This document shows, piece after piece, positions 32,660-42,647 of a stretch of DNA of 64,000 nucleotides. Location of the stretch: NCBI RefSeq assembly GCF_016195855.1, contig NZ_JACPYU010000015.1, positions 124,001-188,000 on the forward strand. The letters are read 5' to 3'. The notes below the pieces were generated by a model. That model did no database searches. It had not been told where the DNA came from and saw only the letters and a list, made by a program, of their open reading frames with translations. The DNA comes from Aquabacterium sp. (GTDB lineage: Bacteria > Pseudomonadota > Gammaproteobacteria > Burkholderiales > Burkholderiaceae_C). The position numbers and the translations under genes were made by a program. Positions within the stretch are counted from its first letter, which is position 1. Each line of letters opens with the position of its first letter.

Positions 32660-33370
32660 ATGGAAAGAAAAATGGATCGTCGCACCGTATTGTCGTCTTC
32701 CTGGGCCACCGTGATGGGGCTGCTCGCACTCGAAGCCCTGCCCTCGGCAGGGTGGGCCGCCGCTTTCAGCCAGGCAGATGCCTCGGCAGCCCTGAAAGCC
32801 GCACTGGAACGTGGCGCGCAGGTGGCCGTCAAGCAACTGGGGGCCACCGATGGCTTTCTGTCCAATGACAAGGTGCGCATCGGCTTGCCCGAGGTGCTGG
32901 AAAAGGCCGCGCCCATCTTGCGCACCGTTGGCCGTGGCGCACAGCTTGATGAACTGGTCACCTCCATGAACCATGCGGCAGAGAGCGCGGTGTCGCTGGC
33001 CCAACCGTTGCTGCTGCAGGCCATCAAGAGCATGTCGCTGCAAGATGCCCAGCGCATCCTTCAGGGTGGCGACAACGCCGTGACCGAGTACTTCGCCACC
33101 AGAACGCGCACACCGCTGAGCCAGAAGTTCCAGCCTGTAGTGAGCAAGGCGCTCGAGAAGTTGTCGATCACCAAGCAGTACAACGACCTGACCGGCAAGG
33201 CCAGCAAGCTGGGGCTGATCCAGGGCCAGGCCGTGACCGTGCAGGACCATGTCACGCAGCGCGCGATGGACGGACTGTATTTCGTGATCGGCGAAGAAGA
33301 ACGCCGCATCCGCAAAGACCCCATCGGCACGGGCAGCGCCCTGCTCAAGAAGGTTTTCGGGGCTTTGTGA
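32660..33370 (+). CDS. DUF4197 exported protein
   Basis: The 236-residue protein has an N-terminal export signal with two arginines (MDRRTVLSSSWATVMGLLAL, cleavage near GWAAA). The mature helical domain is typical of DUF4197: ASAALKAALERGAQVAV, GFLSNDKVRIGLPEVLEKAAP, then MNHAAESAVSLAQPLLLQAI and GGDNAVTEYFATRTRTPL. Function unknown. An in-frame ATG four codons inside is an alternative start. Its last 26 bases overlap the end of the convergent yhdP gene. It is divergent from the TlpA-like gene across 27 bases. Confidence 0.85.
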   Translation: MERKMDRRTVLSSSWATVMGLLALEALPSAGWAAAFSQADASAALKAALERGAQVAVKQLGATDGFLSNDKVRIGLPEVLEKAAPILRTVGRGAQLDELVTSMNHAAESAVSLAQPLLLQAIKSMSLQDAQRILQGGDNAVTEYFATRTRTPLSQKFQPVVSKALEKLSITKQYNDLTGKASKLGLIQGQAVTVQDHVTQRAMDGLYFVIGEEERRIRKDPIGTGSALLKKVFGAL

Positions 33371-36300
33371 CCGGTGTGCTGGCGGCCTCGGCAGAGGCTG
33401 CTGCCGCCGCGCTGTCTGCCCGGCTGCCATTGACCTTCTCGACCTGCGGGTCGGCCCAGGGGCCGCTGATCTTGAACTCCTGCGTGCCTGCGTCGGCCAC
33501 CTGCTTGCGCAAGAGCATCTGCGCAATGAAGGTGCCCAGCCCGATCACCGGGTTGATGGCGGCATAAGCCAGCGAGGCACCACCCGCGTTCACCTCGGGC
33601 ACCACGTACACGTGCAGGTTCTGCGTTTCACGCGCCAGATCAGCCTGCCCTTCCATCAGCACCACGGCTTGCACGCCACGCATGCGCAGGTTGCGCGTGG
33701 TGGCCTGGCCCTGGCCGATCTTCACGTCGCCATCGATGCTGTCAAAGGCAAAGCCTTGCTGGAAGATATCGCGGAAGTCCAGCGTCAGGCGGCGCGGCAG
33801 CGACTGCAGGCTCAAGACACCCAGCAGCTTGGCCATGCCCGGGTCCACCTTGAGGAACTGCCCTTCGCTGATCTGCACATTGATGTCGCCCGTCATCGAC
33901 AAGGCATCGGGCTCCATGGGCGAGCCCAGCCAGCTCACCTGGCCCGTGAGCTTGCCCTTGCCACCCTTGATGGTCTGGGGCAGGCCCAGGCGGTTGAGCA
34001 GGTTGCCGCTGTTTTGCAAATCCAGCGTGAAGCCGAAAGCCGAACGCGGCTTGAGTTTGGCCGTGCCGCCTGGCCGGCGCGCGGCGCTTTGGGCGCCCAG
34101 GGCCGTCCAGTTCCCGCTGGCGCTCAGTTGTGCTTCGGGCGTGATCATGCGCAGCTTGGTCATGCGCCATTCCGGCACCGGGGCCGCCCCCGCCATGGGC
34201 ACTTGCCGGTTGATGGCATCCACCTCCAGGCGCCCCAGCGGCACACCACGCCACTCCAGTTGATCGATGACCACGTCCAGTGCGGGCAAGGTGGTGGTGG
34301 CATCGGGGGACAGCATCTGCTCGGTGGCACGCTCTTCCAGCGCCTGGGCTTCGGCCGCCGGCACGGACAACCTCGACAAGCGCGCCACCACGCGGCTGCC
34401 ACCGGTGGCCAGGGGCGCTGTTTCAGGCACCCATTCGATCAGGCCGGCCACCTGCTGCGCGTCCAGCTGCACGCGCCACACGCCCGGTGAAGGGTGGGCC
34501 AAGGTGCCTGACACGTCCTTGAGCGTGCGTTGCTGGAAGGTCAGCGCCCCTGCCTTCACACTCACGCTGTCAGGCAGGTAGCTCTCGGATGGATCAGGTG
34601 CATTGCCTGGCGTTGCGCGCCCGTTGTCGGGCTGCCTGAAGAGCCCCACCACGGCGGACCAGGCATCCAGGTCCAGCGCCGGCACGACGGCCTGCGCCGA
34701 CACGCCCTTGGCAGGCAGGGACAACAAGCCCGTTGCCTCGCTCATGCCCGCCTGCACCAGGCTGATCGCCCCTCGGGTGACCCGTGACTGCTCGCCACTG
34801 GTATCGCGCCGCAGGTCCACGCGCAGCCAGGGAATGGCCGTGGCCGTCATCTGCAGCACCTGGGGGTTGCCCAGGTCCACGATCAGCGCGTCACTGAGGC
34901 CTTGCGCGTCTTCCTGCCTGTGGATCACCTTCAGCGGCCATGCGGCCTGCGCAGGCTTGTTGAGCGGGGCAGGCAGGCTGGTGGACATGCCTTGCAAGTT
35001 GGAGCTGATCTGCACCTCCGGCAGGCTGCGTTTGCCTTGCGCATCCAGCCGCCCCATCGACACCGTCACGGTCACGGGTGACTCGCCCGTGAAGCGTTGC
35101 GCCAGCTTCTGCAGGAAGGGGATCTCCTGGGCCTGGCGCAGGCCTTCGGCCGACATGCTGCCCTGCGCCACGAAGCGCGTCACCCCGTCCGAGCTGCGGC
35201 GGCCATCCACGTCCACGGCATGGCCCCAGACCCGTGCACGGGCCTTCACGTTCAGATCGGTCTCTGTGAAGGCGATCGTGCCTTGCAGCGCGGCAAACTG
35301 CGGCACGGACGGGTTCAGGCGCAGGCTGGCCCCATCGGCGTCGGTCATGAGCACATTGCCCTTGAGCCGGGTGTCGTCGGCATGGTCAAGCGGGATGTCC
35401 AGCGACAGGTGCATGGTGGCCTGGCCACTGGACTGGGCCGTGCCCAGCACATTGCTGGTCCATCGCCCGATGGGCGAGGCCGACAGGAAGCGCACCATGT
35501 CATTGAGCGGGCCTTCGCCCTGCCCCTTGATGGTCAGGTGCGGGTCCTTGTGGCCCAGGTCATCAATGCGGCCCTCCACATCGTGCAGGCCAAACTGCCC
35601 CGAGCCCACGCCACCCAGCCGACCACGCGCCTCCTGAATCAGCATGCGCTGCCCCTCGAACAGCAGCAGCCCTTCCAGCGACGTCAGGGGGGGCCAGTTC
35701 ACCGGCTTGGCACCCGGCTGCGAGCCCATCAGGCCTTGCGGCACATAGTCCAGCGACACGTCATGCAAAGGCACCCTCACACGGAAACGACCGCCCTTGT
35801 CGTCCTTGAACGGGAACTCGTTGAGGTCCCCCTCCACATCGAAGGAGACCTTCTCGCCCCGACCACTGCGCAGCGCCAGGCGCACATAGTCGCGTGGCGC
35901 CTTCGGGATCGCCATGGGCAGGTAGCGCCAGACTTTGGTGGCATCGGCCCGCTCCAGGCGCCCTGTCAGGCTCAGGGTGCCCGGAAAGCGTGACACCGGC
36001 TTGCCATCGACGGGCGACAAGCCTGTACCGGTCTGCCAGCTGCCCTCCAGCTGCCCGCTCGCATCGGCATTGGCGAACGAAGCCTGGCTGACATCCACCT
36101 TCAGGCGGGCCGGCACCCCTGTGAGCCCGGACGGGGTGACCGTCCACGCCACCCGGGCCTGCAAGGCCGTCAGCGGGATGTTCGGCTCTTCGAACACACC
36201 AGGGAAGGCAATCCACCCCTGCTTGACTTCCAGATCCGCATGGCCACCAGACTCATCTGCGCTCACGCTGACCGTGGCCTGGTCCATGCCCGGGCGACTG

Positions 36301-37787
36301 TCCTTGTCAGACGAAGCCCAGCCCAGGCCACGCACGCGGCCACTGGCCTTGTAGTGCACGGGCGCTTCCAGCAAGCCATCCCAGCTCCACTGCAATTGTT
36401 CGACGACACCATGCGGCGCCACATCTGCCAACGTGGTGCGCACGCCGGGCGCCAGGGGCAGACGGTCGGCCAGTTGGGCCAGCAGATGAAGGTCCAGGCG
36501 ATCGGCCTGCGCCTCGCCACCCCGCGTCAGCCCCCATACCGCGTCAGACAGACCTGCTGCGGGCCAGGGCGCATGCCGCCAGACCAGGTTGCCGCTGCTG
36601 GTGGGCCAGACCAGGCCATCGCTCAACACGAACGACAGCTTCTGGAAGGCCAGCGACGACACCTGCGCCTCATGCGACACCGCCACCAGGCCATTCAGAC
36701 GCTTGAAGGCCAGCGGGGCCAGCTTGGGCGACAGACGGACATTCACGTCCGTCAGCCCCACATCCAGCTTCAGGCCACTGGGCAGGCCCTTGGCCAGGCT
36801 CATGTCGACCTGCACCGCGCCACGCCCACCCTCCACGTCGATGGGCAAGCTCACGTGCTGCTTGAGGCGTTGCACGTCCACAAACGGCATCGACGCGCTC
36901 ACGGTGCCTGACCAGGTCTGCCACTGGCTGGGCCGCGTGGCGTCCAGCTCCCACCGCTCCCAGAAGGCCACGGCCTGGCCATCCTTGAGTGGCACGCCAG
37001 AGGCCATCCACAAGGGTTGGGTCATGGCGGCGGCCACCTTGAAACGCTGCCCGAACTCGGCTGGCGGCGTGGCCTCCACCGTCAACTCGTGCACGCGCCG
37101 TCCCAGGCCGGGCCGGTTACGCAGGGTCAGGTCCAGCTGGCCAAGCGTCAGGGTGGGCGCCCCCTTGAGTTCATCCGTCCAGCGGATCGTGCCCCGCGAG
37201 ATCTGGACCCGCGCCTGAGACAACAACCAATCAGCCGCCCCTGAGCCCCCGTCGCCACTGCCGCTGCGGTCGATGCGCAGGCCCGCCACATGCCATTGGC
37301 CTGCGGCATCACGGCGCACATCCAGCTCCGGCGCCACCACCACCAGTTGGTCCAACCGCAACTCGCCATCGGCCAGCGCGCGCGGCGACAAGGTGGACAA
37401 AGACACGCGGGCCGTGACCTCGGGCAAGCGCAAAGCCACCCGCCCGGCGGCATCCAGCAACTGCACCTCATGCAAAGACAGCGTGGGCCAAATACCATCA
37501 GCACGGCCTGATACGTGCCCGATGCGCACCGGCACCCCTATTGCTTGCGTGGCCTGTTCGGCCAGGTCAAAGCGCCAGGCATCGATACGCGGCAGAATTT
37601 GGAAAATCAGGACGCCCCATGCCAGGGCCCCCAACAACAACAGCACCCCCGCCAACACGGACAACACCACCATGACCCGACGCCCCACGCGCCCCAAAGT
37701 CAGGACGGAGGTTTTCAGGATGCCGCGTTGGCTGGAGCGAGATCCAGCCCGGCGTGTAGGTAGAGATTCGGGGGTCGAAGGCATCAA
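33345..37787 (-). CDS. yhdP: YhdP-type AsmA-like protein
   Basis: This giant envelope protein of 1480 residues has one N-terminal membrane helix (about 38-62, VMVVLSVLAGVLLLLGALAWGVLIF) and a long periplasmic part built of repeating beta strands. The start of the domain, VPVRIGHVSGRADGIWPTLSLHEVQL, and the C-terminal AsmA-like block (LGTFIAQMLLRKQVADAGTQEFKISGPWADPQV) are diagnostic. Relatives carry phospholipids between inner and outer membrane. The length is near the usual 1250-1400, slightly long. The last residues are an Ala-rich tail. It is divergent from glnE, with 131 bases between, which should contain both promoters. Confidence 0.92.
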   Translation of the reverse strand: MMPSTPESLPTRRAGSRSSQRGILKTSVLTLGRVGRRVMVVLSVLAGVLLLLGALAWGVLIFQILPRIDAWRFDLAEQATQAIGVPVRIGHVSGRADGIWPTLSLHEVQLLDAAGRVALRLPEVTARVSLSTLSPRALADGELRLDQLVVVAPELDVRRDAAGQWHVAGLRIDRSGSGDGGSGAADWLLSQARVQISRGTIRWTDELKGAPTLTLGQLDLTLRNRPGLGRRVHELTVEATPPAEFGQRFKVAAAMTQPLWMASGVPLKDGQAVAFWERWELDATRPSQWQTWSGTVSASMPFVDVQRLKQHVSLPIDVEGGRGAVQVDMSLAKGLPSGLKLDVGLTDVNVRLSPKLAPLAFKRLNGLVAVSHEAQVSSLAFQKLSFVLSDGLVWPTSSGNLVWRHAPWPAAGLSDAVWGLTRGGEAQADRLDLHLLAQLADRLPLAPGVRTTLADVAPHGVVEQLQWSWDGLLEAPVHYKASGRVRGLGWASSDKDSRPGMDQATVSVSADESGGHADLEVKQGWIAFPGVFEEPNIPLTALQARVAWTVTPSGLTGVPARLKVDVSQASFANADASGQLEGSWQTGTGLSPVDGKPVSRFPGTLSLTGRLERADATKVWRYLPMAIPKAPRDYVRLALRSGRGEKVSFDVEGDLNEFPFKDDKGGRFRVRVPLHDVSLDYVPQGLMGSQPGAKPVNWPPLTSLEGLLLFEGQRMLIQEARGRLGGVGSGQFGLHDVEGRIDDLGHKDPHLTIKGQGEGPLNDMVRFLSASPIGRWTSNVLGTAQSSGQATMHLSLDIPLDHADDTRLKGNVLMTDADGASLRLNPSVPQFAALQGTIAFTETDLNVKARARVWGHAVDVDGRRSSDGVTRFVAQGSMSAEGLRQAQEIPFLQKLAQRFTGESPVTVTVSMGRLDAQGKRSLPEVQISSNLQGMSTSLPAPLNKPAQAAWPLKVIHRQEDAQGLSDALIVDLGNPQVLQMTATAIPWLRVDLRRDTSGEQSRVTRGAISLVQAGMSEATGLLSLPAKGVSAQAVVPALDLDAWSAVVGLFRQPDNGRATPGNAPDPSESYLPDSVSVKAGALTFQQRTLKDVSGTLAHPSPGVWRVQLDAQQVAGLIEWVPETAPLATGGSRVVARLSRLSVPAAEAQALEERATEQMLSPDATTTLPALDVVIDQLEWRGVPLGRLEVDAINRQVPMAGAAPVPEWRMTKLRMITPEAQLSASGNWTALGAQSAARRPGGTAKLKPRSAFGFTLDLQNSGNLLNRLGLPQTIKGGKGKLTGQVSWLGSPMEPDALSMTGDINVQISEGQFLKVDPGMAKLLGVLSLQSLPRRLTLDFRDIFQQGFAFDSIDGDVKIGQGQATTRNLRMRGVQAVVLMEGQADLARETQNLHVYVVPEVNAGGASLAYAAINPVIGLGTFIAQMLLRKQVADAGTQEFKISGPWADPQVEKVNGSRADSAAAAASAEAASTPVTKPRKPS

Positions 37788-37918
37788 AGGGGGGCATCAT
37801 CCGTCGAACCACCTACATTTCAGGCCACTCTGGTGCTCTACCATCACAAGTTGGTACAGCCCCAGGGATCGACAACCGATAACCCTAGCACAGACCACCT
37901 CCCTGGCCATTCGGTTCC

Positions 37919-40831
37919 ATGCTTGATTTCCCATTTGACGCTGTAAAGACAACGACCCAGGCCGAGCGATCGCGCTACGTTCAACGTATCCGCCGTCGTT
38001 ATCCGGCCGAGCTGGCCGCCTTTGCCGACACCGCCCCCGGTCAACCACGTGCCGCCCAGATCAGTGCGCTGATCGAGCATTTGCTGGCGCAAGGGCGCGA
38101 GCTGGGCGCTGCCTTGCGCGTGGCCCGCCAACTGGTCATGGAACGCCTGGTGGTGCTGGACGTCGAGCAAGGCGCTGCCATGCTGGACATCACCGCCACC
38201 ATGACGGAGCTGGCCGAAGTCACCCTGGACTACGCCCTGCGCGCAGCCGAAGCCGAAGCCGATGACAAGCACGGCGCACCGCTCAACGAACAAGGCCAGC
38301 GCATCGACCTGTGGGTTGTCGGCATGGGCAAGCTCGGCGGGCGCGAACTCAACGTCTCGTCCGACATCGACCTGATCTATGTCTACGAGGAAGACGGCCA
38401 CACCACCGGCCTGCGTGACGACATCGGCATCGTCAAGGGCCGTGTCACCGTTCACGAATACTTCAGCCATGTGGCCCGCCGCCTGTCCACCCTGATTGGC
38501 GACAACACCGAAGACGGCTTCGTCTTCCGCGTGGACCTGGCCCTGCGCCCCAACGGCAACTCCGGCCCCTCGGTGGTCAGCCTGGGCATGCTGGAAGAGT
38601 ACTTCCTGGTGCAAGGCCGCGAATGGGAGCGCTTTGCCTGGCTCAAGAGCCGCATCATCGCGCCGCGCCGCGCCATGCCGGGCGGCGAGCATCACAAGCG
38701 GGCCCTCGCCCTGCGTGACATCGTCATGCCCTTCGTCTTCCGCCGCTACCTGGATTACGGCGTCTTTGAAGGCCTGCGCCAGCTGCACCGCAAGATCCGC
38801 GACGAGGCCAACCGCCGCGCCGCCGGCCGCCCCGAGCGCGCCAACGACGTCAAGCTGTCACGCGGCGGCATCCGCGAAATCGAATTCACCGTGCAGCTGC
38901 TGCAGGTGGTGCGCGGCGGGCAGTTCCCCGAGATCCGCACCCGCTCCACGCTCAAGGCCCTGCCTCGCCTGGTCGCGCGCGGCCTGATCCCCAGCGCCAC
39001 GGCCAACTGGCTGGCCCAGGCCTACACCTTCCTGCGCCGCATCGAGCACCGCATCCAGTATCTGGACGACCAGCAGACCCACCTGCTGCCCACCGACGAC
39101 AAGGACCTGGCCTGGATCGCCGACAGCCTCGGCCTGCTCGGGCGCGAACAAGGCACCCCGCTCAACCCGGATTGCCACAGCGGCACCTGCCAGTTGCTGG
39201 ACGCCCTGTGCAGCGTGCGCGAGTTCGTTGCCACCGAGTTCGACTCCCTGCTCCACGACGGCCGCAGCCCGGAAGCCGGCAACGGTGGATGCCGCAGCTG
39301 TGGGGGCCCACCCCTGCCCGTGGACAGCGACGAGTTCCTCGCCAAGTTGCCCGAACCCGTCGCCACGCGTGTGCGCGAGTTCGCCCAGCAGCCCAAGGTG
39401 ACCATGCTGTCGGACACGGCCAAGCTGCGGCTGGCCAAGCTGATCGGACGCGCCACCAAGACAGCCTACGGCAAGGACGGCAAGACCCCGGAAGCCGACT
39501 GCCTGGGCCCGGACGCCGTTCTGCACTTCATCAACTGGCTCAACCCCCTGCTGCGCCGCGACAGCTACCTGTCCCTGCTGGCCGAGCGCCCCGAGGTGCT
39601 CAACCGCCTGCTGCGCCTGCTGGGCCTGGCCAAATGGCCGATGCGCTACCTGCTGCGCCACCCCGGCGTGATCGACGAGCTGGCCGACCCCCGCCTGATG
39701 GAAGGCCGCTTCGACCCCATCGGCTACCAGAAAGAGCTCAACGAGCGCCACAACGCCTGGTCCCGCGCCGGGCAGCTGGACGAAGAGGCCCTGCTCGACA
39801 CCCTGCGCCGCGCCCACCACGCCGAGGTCTTCCGCACCCTGGTGCGCGATGTCGAAGGCCAGCTCACCGTCGAACAAGTCGCCGACGACCTGTCGGCGCT
39901 GGCCGACGCCACCTTGAACACCACCATCCAGTGGGCCTGGGGCCACCTGCAGCAGCGGCCGGGCAAACAAGGTGCGTACGCCGTGGGCCGCCAGCCGCAC
40001 TTTGCCGTCATCGCCTACGGCAAGCTGGGCGGCCTGGAGCTGGGCTATGGCAGCGACCTGGACGTCGTCTTCCTGTATGACGACACCCAGGACACCGAGC
40101 CCGCCAATGCCGGCCCCGACACCGCCGGCCCCATCGATGCCTATGTGCTGTTCGCCCGCAAGCTCGTCACCTGGCTGACCCTGCGCACCTCGGCAGGCGA
40201 GTTGTTCGACATCGACACCGCCCTGCGCCCCAACGGCAACTCCGGCCTGCTGGTCACCAGCTTCCACGCCTTTGACGACTACCAGCGCCAGCGCGGCAGC
40301 AACACCGCCTGGACCTGGGAGCACCAGGCCCTGACACGTGCCCGCTGGTGTGCCGGCGAGCCGGCCCTGGTCGAGCGTTTCGAGGCCACCCGCCGCGCCG
40401 TGCTCAGCGCCCCGCGCGACCCGGCCGCCTTGCGCGAAGAAGTCACCAGCATGCGCGAACGCATGCGTGAAGCGCACACCTGCCCGCCTACCGAGTTCGA
40501 CATCAAGCACAGCCCTGGCGGCATGATCGACGTCGAATTCGCCGTGCAGTACCTGATCCTGGCCTTCAGCCACCAGCACCCCGAGTTGCTGGACAACAAA
40601 GGCAACATCGCCCTGCTCGACCGCGCCGAACAAGCCGGGCTGCTGCCCACCGGCGTGGGGCATGCCGCGGGACAGGCCTACCGCGAACTGCGCCGCATCC
40701 AGCACAGGGCCCGCCTGGACGACGCCCCCACCAAGTTCACGCTCGAACAAATGCCCACCCTGGAGCCGCTCAAACAAGCCGTCCAGGCCCTTTGGTCGGC
40801 CGTCTTCCCCGCCGACCCGCCGGCCGTGTGA
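37919..40831 (+). CDS. glnE: Bifunctional glutamine synthetase adenylyltransferase/deadenylylase (GlnE)
   Basis: GlnE attaches or removes AMP on glutamine synthetase in response to PII, tuning nitrogen assimilation. The 970 residues are full length and hold two nucleotidyltransferase domains: the deadenylylating N-domain with Asp149/Asp151 (SSDIDLIYVYE), and the adenylylating C-domain with Asp713/Asp715 (YGSDLDVVFLYD). Each is followed by FRVDLALRPNG or FDIDTALRPNG and by IREIEFTVQ or IDVEFAVQ. Cytoplasmic. A short insertion with CRSCGGPPLP around 460 appears less conserved. The stop codon overlaps the GTG start of the rhombosortase-like gene, so the two are translationally linked. Confidence 0.96.
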   Translation: MLDFPFDAVKTTTQAERSRYVQRIRRRYPAELAAFADTAPGQPRAAQISALIEHLLAQGRELGAALRVARQLVMERLVVLDVEQGAAMLDITATMTELAEVTLDYALRAAEAEADDKHGAPLNEQGQRIDLWVVGMGKLGGRELNVSSDIDLIYVYEEDGHTTGLRDDIGIVKGRVTVHEYFSHVARRLSTLIGDNTEDGFVFRVDLALRPNGNSGPSVVSLGMLEEYFLVQGREWERFAWLKSRIIAPRRAMPGGEHHKRALALRDIVMPFVFRRYLDYGVFEGLRQLHRKIRDEANRRAAGRPERANDVKLSRGGIREIEFTVQLLQVVRGGQFPEIRTRSTLKALPRLVARGLIPSATANWLAQAYTFLRRIEHRIQYLDDQQTHLLPTDDKDLAWIADSLGLLGREQGTPLNPDCHSGTCQLLDALCSVREFVATEFDSLLHDGRSPEAGNGGCRSCGGPPLPVDSDEFLAKLPEPVATRVREFAQQPKVTMLSDTAKLRLAKLIGRATKTAYGKDGKTPEADCLGPDAVLHFINWLNPLLRRDSYLSLLAERPEVLNRLLRLLGLAKWPMRYLLRHPGVIDELADPRLMEGRFDPIGYQKELNERHNAWSRAGQLDEEALLDTLRRAHHAEVFRTLVRDVEGQLTVEQVADDLSALADATLNTTIQWAWGHLQQRPGKQGAYAVGRQPHFAVIAYGKLGGLELGYGSDLDVVFLYDDTQDTEPANAGPDTAGPIDAYVLFARKLVTWLTLRTSAGELFDIDTALRPNGNSGLLVTSFHAFDDYQRQRGSNTAWTWEHQALTRARWCAGEPALVERFEATRRAVLSAPRDPAALREEVTSMRERMREAHTCPPTEFDIKHSPGGMIDVEFAVQYLILAFSHQHPELLDNKGNIALLDRAEQAGLLPTGVGHAAGQAYRELRRIQHRARLDDAPTKFTLEQMPTLEPLKQAVQALWSAVFPADPPAV

Positions 40832-41508
40832 GCGCCCACACCAGGTTCGCCATCGCGCCTGGCACCTGGGCATGGCTGCTGGTCAGCCTGATCCTGGGCG
40901 TGCCGGCCGCCATCGCAGGCTGGGTGCCGCTGGAGCAGCCCAGCACCCAGTGGCCCTTGTGGGCCCAAGCGGGGACGCTGCACCCTGATGCCGGCTGGCA
41001 CCAACCTGCCTGGGTTTTCTGGACCAGTGCCTGGCTGCACGGCAGCAGCGCCCACTTGTCCAGAAACCTGATGGCGCTGGCACTGCTGGCCGTGCTGGGC
41101 GCCAGCGCGCGCATGCCCCCGCGCGCCGCCCTGGCCTGGCTGCTCGCCTGGCCGCTCACCCAGATGGGCATGCTGCAGCAAGCCCTGCACACCTATATTG
41201 GCCTGTCAGGCGTGCTGCATGCCGGCTTTACCGTCGTGGCGCTGCATCACCTCACCCACCCTATTCAAATGGATCGGCATCAAAGAATCCTGGGTTTGAT
41301 TCTCCTGGCTGGCCTGATATTCAAAATCCTCATGGAAAACCCCTGGCAACACACCCTGATTCGGCCGGCCGGCTCGGATATAAATGTGGCCCCCTGGGCG
41401 CATTTGAGCGGAGCAGCCGCAGGCGCTGTTGTATATCTATTCACTTCTGTTACCACGCGGGCGCTGAGTGTGAAAAGACTGACACGCAAGCAACGTACAC
41501 TCAATTGA
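40828..41508 (+). CDS. Rhombosortase-like rhomboid protease
   Basis: This small intramembrane serine protease has 226 residues and about six helices. The catalytic Ser127 sits in YIGLSGVLHAGF, with His131 next to it, and the second conserved His192 in VAPWAHLSGAAAG. The N-terminal HLSRNLMAL matches the usual H.x.N loop. The arrangement resembles rhombosortases, which cut and sort GlyGly-CTERM proteins in the inner membrane, more than generic GlpG. The GTG at 40828 shares bases with the glnE stop (GTGA). No GlyGly-CTERM tail is evident in this window. A non-sorting rhomboid is the alternative. Confidence 0.78.
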   Translation: MSAHTRFAIAPGTWAWLLVSLILGVPAAIAGWVPLEQPSTQWPLWAQAGTLHPDAGWHQPAWVFWTSAWLHGSSAHLSRNLMALALLAVLGASARMPPRAALAWLLAWPLTQMGMLQQALHTYIGLSGVLHAGFTVVALHHLTHPIQMDRHQRILGLILLAGLIFKILMENPWQHTLIRPAGSDINVAPWAHLSGAAAGAVVYLFTSVTTRALSVKRLTRKQRTLN

Positions 41509-41615
41509 GCACCCCGAGTAAACCCCCGGGAACTTCAGGGCCGCTACAAGATCATGCATTGGTGCCGAAAACGGCCCGTGCAAAAACCAACTGACACAAC
41601 CACATAAGTTCGACC

Positions 41616-42638
41616 ATGCAAACCCGCCTGCAAGCCATTGCCCGTCAACGCTCTATTCGCCTGATGGCGTTGCTGCCCGTCGTCGTTGCTGCCACCCTGG
41701 CTGCCGGCTGTGGCGACAAGTCCAAACACGAGGCCAAAGCCAGCCAGGCCGCCGTTCGCGTCAACGGTGACGAAATCACCGTGCACCAGATCAACCAGTT
41801 GCTGGAACGCCAGCAAGGCCTCAAGCCCGAACAGGCCGAAGCCGCCAGCCGCCAGGCCCTGGAAGGCCTGATCGACCAGCAACTGGCCGTGGCCAAGGCT
41901 GAAGAGCAAAAGATCGACCGCGACCCGCAAGTCGTGGCCCTGCTGGACTCCACCCGTCGCAGCATCCTGGCTCGCGCCTACCTGGAAAAGGCCTCCGCCG
42001 CTGGCGCTGGCACCCCCACAAGCGATGAAGTGCGCAAGTACTTCGACACCAAACCAGCCCTGTTCTCGCAGCGCAAGGTCTATGCCCTGCAGGAATTCAC
42101 CGTTCCCGCCACGCCCGAGCAGACGACCGCCACGATCGAGAAACTGAAGGCAGCCAAGACGCCCAACGAATTCGTTGAAGTGCTCAAGAACAGCGGCCTG
42201 AAGTTCAACGCCCAGCAAACCACCCAGGCTGCCGAAGGCCTGCCCCTGGGCATCCTGGACCAGCTCGCCAAGGTCAATGACGGTGAAGCCCTGTTCGTGA
42301 CCGCCAAGGACGGCTTCAAGGCCGTGCTGGTCGTGGCCAGCAAGAGCCAGCCCGTCACCTTCGAGCAAGCCAAGCCTGCCATCGAGCAATACCTGACCGT
42401 CGAGCGCCGCCGCGAGTTCGCCCAGAAGGAGCTGAAGAACCTGCGCGCTGCTGCCAAGATTGAATACATCGGCAAATTTGCCGAAAAAGCAGCATCTGGT
42501 GCAGCCCCCGCTGTTGCCAGCGCACCTGAAGCAGCCGAACCTGTTGCTGCGGCATCTGCGCCTGCTGCAACAGAACCCGCCGCTTCCGCAGGCCTGGATC
42601 CCGCAGCCTTGAACAAGGGACTTTCTGGATTGAAGTAA
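41616..42638 (+). CDS. epsD: EpsD-family peptidyl-prolyl isomerase lipoprotein
   Basis: This is an exported folding factor of the parvulin/SurA-like EpsD family found in exosortase-linked exopolysaccharide loci. It has a lipoprotein signal (LLPVVVAATLAAGC, Cys at about 31), an N-terminal chaperone-like domain (VRVNGDEITVHQINQLLERQQG) and then a rotamase-like region (YFDTKPALFSQRKVYALQEF, KTPNEFVEVLK). The C-terminus is low-complexity Ala/Pro/Glu. It is 340 residues and opens the locus on the plus strand. A strong hairpin separates it from the following glycosyltransferase. Confidence 0.88.
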   Translation: MQTRLQAIARQRSIRLMALLPVVVAATLAAGCGDKSKHEAKASQAAVRVNGDEITVHQINQLLERQQGLKPEQAEAASRQALEGLIDQQLAVAKAEEQKIDRDPQVVALLDSTRRSILARAYLEKASAAGAGTPTSDEVRKYFDTKPALFSQRKVYALQEFTVPATPEQTTATIEKLKAAKTPNEFVEVLKNSGLKFNAQQTTQAAEGLPLGILDQLAKVNDGEALFVTAKDGFKAVLVVASKSQPVTFEQAKPAIEQYLTVERRREFAQKELKNLRAAAKIEYIGKFAEKAASGAAPAVASAPEAAEPVAAASAPAATEPAASAGLDPAALNKGLSGLK

Positions 42639-42647
42639 TCACCAAAG

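Noticed and set aside
32633..33526. A long N-terminal extension of the TlpA-like protein on the minus strand
   Set aside because: It lies antisense to the DUF4197 gene; the lipoprotein signal directly after the ATG at 32632 fixes the start.
38858..40873. A 671-codon minus-strand frame inside glnE
   Set aside because: It is antisense to both halves of GlnE, which carry clear catalytic motifs; the product is a Gly/Gln/Ala-rich shadow.
41540..41600. A sigma-54 promoter before epsD
   Set aside because: A TTGG...TGC pattern is present, but the GG and GC pairs are not ten bases apart as the -24/-12 elements require.
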